From: JAYKGU01 sp035285585
GTDB taxonomy: Bacteria > Cyanobacteriota > Cyanobacteriia > CAKZMO01
NCBI GenBank assembly: GCA_035285585.1
Contig: JAYKGU010000031.1
Coordinates: 1-8,319 of the forward strand
Direction of reading: 5' to 3'
DNA: 8,319 bases
A program made the position numbers and the translations under genes. Positions 6,143-8,319 of this stretch are shown piece after piece; position 1 is the first letter of the stretch; each line of letters starts with the position of its first letter. Below the pieces are notes generated by a model that was given only the letters and a program-made list of their open reading frames with translations, did no database searches and was not told where the DNA came from.

Positions 6143-6227
6143 GGGAAACAAGCCTCTTGTCCAACAAACAACAAAAACGATACCGACAGTGAGCTAACCG
6201 AGAACATCGAATTCGCACGAGCAGCTT
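6143..6227 (-). promoter_or_regulatory. pstA-pstB spacer with pstB ribosome binding site
   Basis: This 85-base gap carries AAGAGG (6158-6153), which serves ATG 6142. It holds no clear terminator or promoter, so pstB is probably co-transcribed with pstA. Confidence 0.5.
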
Positions 6228-7160
6228 CTACCGAGAGCGCTGGAAGCGATTTCTCACAACAATTGCAAACGTATTCATGATGAGGAGCACAACCATGAGC
6301 ACAATGATGGCTCCCGCCGCGATCGTATGAAAGTCTTCCTGGGGACGGGAAATCCAGTTGAAGATTTGAATTGGCATCGCCGTGAACTTAGACTGTAGCC
6401 CTTCAACGGAAAAAGCGGGTGCAAAGGGGATAAACGCAACTGCTCCAACCACAATCAGGGGAGCCGTTTCTCCAATGGCGCGCGACAGCGCCAGAATGGT
6501 TCCCGTCATAATACCCGGCAACGCCTGGGGCAGCACATGGGCTCTGACGGTTTGCCAGCGAGTTGATCCTAACGCCATCCCGGCCATGCGCAGACTATCA
6601 GGAACTGCTCGCAGGGCTTCCCTTGTTGCGACAATGATGACTGGCAGAATGAGCAGCGCCAGAGTCAAGCCTCCCGACAGAACGCTGCGCCCTCCCGTCA
6701 GGGGCTGCATAAGGCGGGCAAAGGCAAACAGCCCTAACATGCCATAGATAATGGATGGTACTGCTGCCAGATTACCAATATTGATTTCGACAATTTTGGC
6801 GAAGAGGTTGTCTTTGGCAAACTCCTCTAGAAAAATCCCGGAGCCAACGCCGATGGGGAAGGCAACGAGAGCCGTAATAATCAGCAGGTAGACCGTACCC
6901 ACCAGTGGCGGCCAGATACCTGCTTGTGCAGGGTTACGGGACGGCGGGCTGGTGATGAAGCTGAGGCTTAATGCTGGCAGCCCATCGATCAGTACGTCAA
7001 TAATCAGGAATGCGAGTACAACCAGACCGGAGAAGGTCGCAATCCAGCTAAGGGTCTTGAAAATTTTGTCGTATTGATAGCGCTTAGCCAGATTCGGCTC
7101 GAAGTTACTGGTTTCAGCGCCGGGAAGACGGGAGGCGGTATCCGGATTGGTTGCGGTCAT
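6228..7160 (-). CDS. pstA: Phosphate ABC transporter permease PstA
   Basis: This 310-residue inner-membrane permease forms the phosphate channel together with PstC. After a hydrophilic N-terminus of about 35 residues, hydrophobic segments lie at roughly 36-58, 85-109, 130-150, 163-180, 214-243 and 281-303, the six expected. The cytoplasmic coupling loop, EALRAVPDSLRMAGMALGST onward (181-217), is the EAA motif that contacts PstB. The sequence GETAPLIVVG after it is characteristic of PstA. Its ATG overlaps the pstC stop in a 4-base ATGA (7160-7157), a sign of translational coupling. A ribosome binding site AGGAG (7173-7169) lies 8 bases upstream, inside the end of pstC. Confidence 0.95.
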   Translation of the reverse strand: MTATNPDTASRLPGAETSNFEPNLAKRYQYDKIFKTLSWIATFSGLVVLAFLIIDVLIDGLPALSLSFITSPPSRNPAQAGIWPPLVGTVYLLIITALVAFPIGVGSGIFLEEFAKDNLFAKIVEINIGNLAAVPSIIYGMLGLFAFARLMQPLTGGRSVLSGGLTLALLILPVIIVATREALRAVPDSLRMAGMALGSTRWQTVRAHVLPQALPGIMTGTILALSRAIGETAPLIVVGAVAFIPFAPAFSVEGLQSKFTAMPIQIFNWISRPQEDFHTIAAGAIIVLMVVLLIMNTFAIVVRNRFQRSR

Positions 7161-8107
7161 TCGTACTTCTCCTGAAACTTGCGGACAAACCAGAAGCTAA
7201 AGACATTGAGACAGAGAGTGATGACGAACAGTGTCATCCCCACGGCAAACAAAGTGAAGTACTCAATTGAGCCGTAGGGGGCGTCTCCCTTCGCAACTGC
7301 GACGATAAAGGCGGTCATCGTCATAACGGAACTACGGGGATCGAGGGTCAACGTGGGCGATGAACCCGCTGCCAGCGTCACGATCATCGTCTCACCAACG
7401 GCTCTGGCAACCCCCAGGACAATTGATGCCACAATTCCAGACAGGGCGGCTGGGAGGACTACGCCAGTAATTGTTTCCCGCTTGGTTGCCCCAATGGCGT
7501 AGGAACCCTGCCGCAGGCTCTGGGGGACGGCGAAAATGGCGTCTTCGCTCAGGGAGGCGATGGTGGGCAGGATGGCAAATCCGAGGACGATGCCCGCGCT
7601 CAGGGCGTTAAAGACGCTTAAACCTGGAATAAATGTTTGCAGAATTGGGGTCACAAACAGCAGGGCGAAATAGCCAAACACGACCGTTGGTACCCCTGCC
7701 AAGATTTCCAGGGCTGGCTTGAGCCAGGCACGGAGCTTACGCGGCGCGTACTCGCTCAGGCATACGGCAGCCAAAAGCCCCAGGGGAATAGCCACAGTCA
7801 AACCAACCAGGGAGGTGAGGAAGGTGCCGCAGAGCAAAATAATGATGCCGTACTGGGGATTGGCGAAGAGAGGCGTCCACTGGGTGTCGGTTAAAAATCG
7901 CCAGAGCGGAACTTCCTGGAAGAAAAGAATCGTCTCAAAAATGAGGGTTAGGACGATGCCAATGGTGGTCAAGATGGAGACCGTTGCGAAGACACCGCAG
8001 ATGATGACGACGATTCTTTGAGAGAGCTTACTGGCTGAACGATTGGGTTGCCAGAGGGACTCTCCGGCTGTTTGGGAGGGAGGGACTGGAAAGGTGCTGT
8101 CCGCCAT
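7157..8107 (-). CDS. pstC: Phosphate ABC transporter permease PstC
   Basis: This is the second inner-membrane permease of the Pst importer. From ATG 8107 it has 316 residues: a polar N-terminus (1-30), then membrane segments at about 31-62, 88-118, 138-158, 170-187, 220-243 and 285-305. The EAA coupling loop spans about 188-225 (EDAIFAVPQSLRQGSYAIGA onward), followed by the family sequence ARAVGETMIVTLAAG. A TTG at 8119 would add MVFD at the front; neither start has a good ribosome binding site, so ATG is preferred on codon grounds. The gene lies 134 bases after the pstS-like end and overlaps pstA by 4 bases. The weak initiation region fits lower permease than binding-protein synthesis, which is an inference. 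Confidence 0.94.
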   Translation of the reverse strand: MADSTFPVPPSQTAGESLWQPNRSASKLSQRIVVIICGVFATVSILTTIGIVLTLIFETILFFQEVPLWRFLTDTQWTPLFANPQYGIIILLCGTFLTSLVGLTVAIPLGLLAAVCLSEYAPRKLRAWLKPALEILAGVPTVVFGYFALLFVTPILQTFIPGLSVFNALSAGIVLGFAILPTIASLSEDAIFAVPQSLRQGSYAIGATKRETITGVVLPAALSGIVASIVLGVARAVGETMIVTLAAGSSPTLTLDPRSSVMTMTAFIVAVAKGDAPYGSIEYFTLFAVGMTLFVITLCLNVFSFWFVRKFQEKYE

Positions 8108-8157
8108 ATCAAAAACCAAATGCTTTGTTTTCAGATCCGGGTACAGGGCGATCCCGC

Positions 8158-8223
8158 AGCCACAAAAATGGCTCTAAGGGATAGAGGCTGGAAGAAGAAT
8201 CAACTGTCTCCCTCCAGCCTCTA
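8158..8223 (-). promoter_or_regulatory. Stem-loops in the pstS-pstC spacer
   Basis: On the minus strand a perfect 11-bp stem (arms 8213-8223 and 8182-8192, TAGAGGCTGGA on the plus strand) encloses a 20-base loop, starting 18 bases after the pstS stop. It is followed by a smaller hairpin, AGCCA/TGGCT (8169-8173 and 8158-8162), whose loop is T-rich. There is no clean terminator T-tract directly after the large stem. A likely role is partial termination or 3' protection that makes pstS mRNA more abundant than pstCAB. Confidence 0.6.
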
Positions 8224-8241
8224 GATAACAATCAAGACGAT

Positions 8242-8319
8242 TTATTCAGCTGTCTTCACCTGGCCACTGGTGAAGATTTCTTTGGATTCAGCGTACTTGT
8301 CGTCGTACATGGGGACGTA
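8242..8319 (-). CDS. pstS: C-terminus of a PstS-type phosphate-binding protein, partial
   Basis: Only the last 25 codons and the TAA (8244-8242) are in the window. The fragment reads YVPMYDDKYAESKEIF, then TSGQVKTAE. The start resembles the GYIPL(x)D...Y ending of cyanobacterial PstS/SphX periplasmic binding proteins, in which a Tyr-Ile/Val-Pro stretch precedes the last helix. The position just ahead of pstC on the same strand is where pstS belongs. Identity rests mainly on this context, since 25 residues are too few for a firm family call; SphX is an equally possible name. The promoter and any Pho box would lie beyond the right edge. Confidence 0.7.
   Translation of the reverse strand, partial: YVPMYDDKYAESKEIFTSGQVKTAE

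Noticed and set aside
6185..6210. CTAACC near 6194 as a Pho box (SphR site) for pstB
   Set aside because: There is only a single partial match with no tandem repeat at 11-base spacing; the operon's control site is expected upstream of pstS, outside the window.

Overview
The window is cyanobacterial chromosome. It contains eleven exact copies of the HIP1 octamer GCGATCGC (763, 1078, 1716, 1873, 2638, 4007, 4553, 4653, 5033, 5075, 5628). The gene content fits: a 612-residue FtsH, a KDPG-aldolase-like protein with what I recall as a cyanobacterial active-site variant, and a pstS-C-A-B transporter operon. The GC-rich coding style suggests a filamentous or Leptolyngbya-like lineage, but I cannot name a genus.

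Layout. On the minus strand, 1-506 is the start of an accessory protein with a pre-peptidase C-terminal (PPC-like) domain followed by an Asp-Pro-Thr-Pro repeat; it runs off the left edge. A 450-base, apparently noncoding divergent region (507-956) separates it from a plus-strand THUMP-domain rRNA methyltransferase of the RlmL family (957-2114). A 340-base spacer follows, with a small CGCAGAT repeat cluster, a hairpin and a likely ftsH leader. Then come ftsH (GTG start, 2455-4293), a textbook terminator, an unusual double-hairpin element, and an eda-like aldolase (4505-5164). The 168-base convergent gap after eda holds a second double-hairpin element of the same architecture but different sequence. 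From there to the right edge the minus strand carries pstB, pstA, pstC and the last 25 codons of a PstS-like phosphate-binding protein, transcribed pstS to pstB.

How the genes work together. The four pst genes form one functional unit: periplasmic binding protein, two membrane permeases whose genes overlap by 4 bases (ATGA), and the ATPase. The plus-strand genes are separate housekeeping functions (rRNA modification, membrane proteolysis, 2-keto-3-deoxy sugar-acid or hydroxyoxoglutarate aldol cleavage) with no evident shared pathway.

This is mostly an ordinary core-genome region. I found no defence system, CRISPR array, transposase or RNA gene. The items most worth following up are the paired double-hairpin elements flanking eda, the Asn at the expected substrate-carboxylate Arg position in the aldolase, the basic PPC/DPTP protein with atypical codon use, and the hairpins between pstS and pstC.
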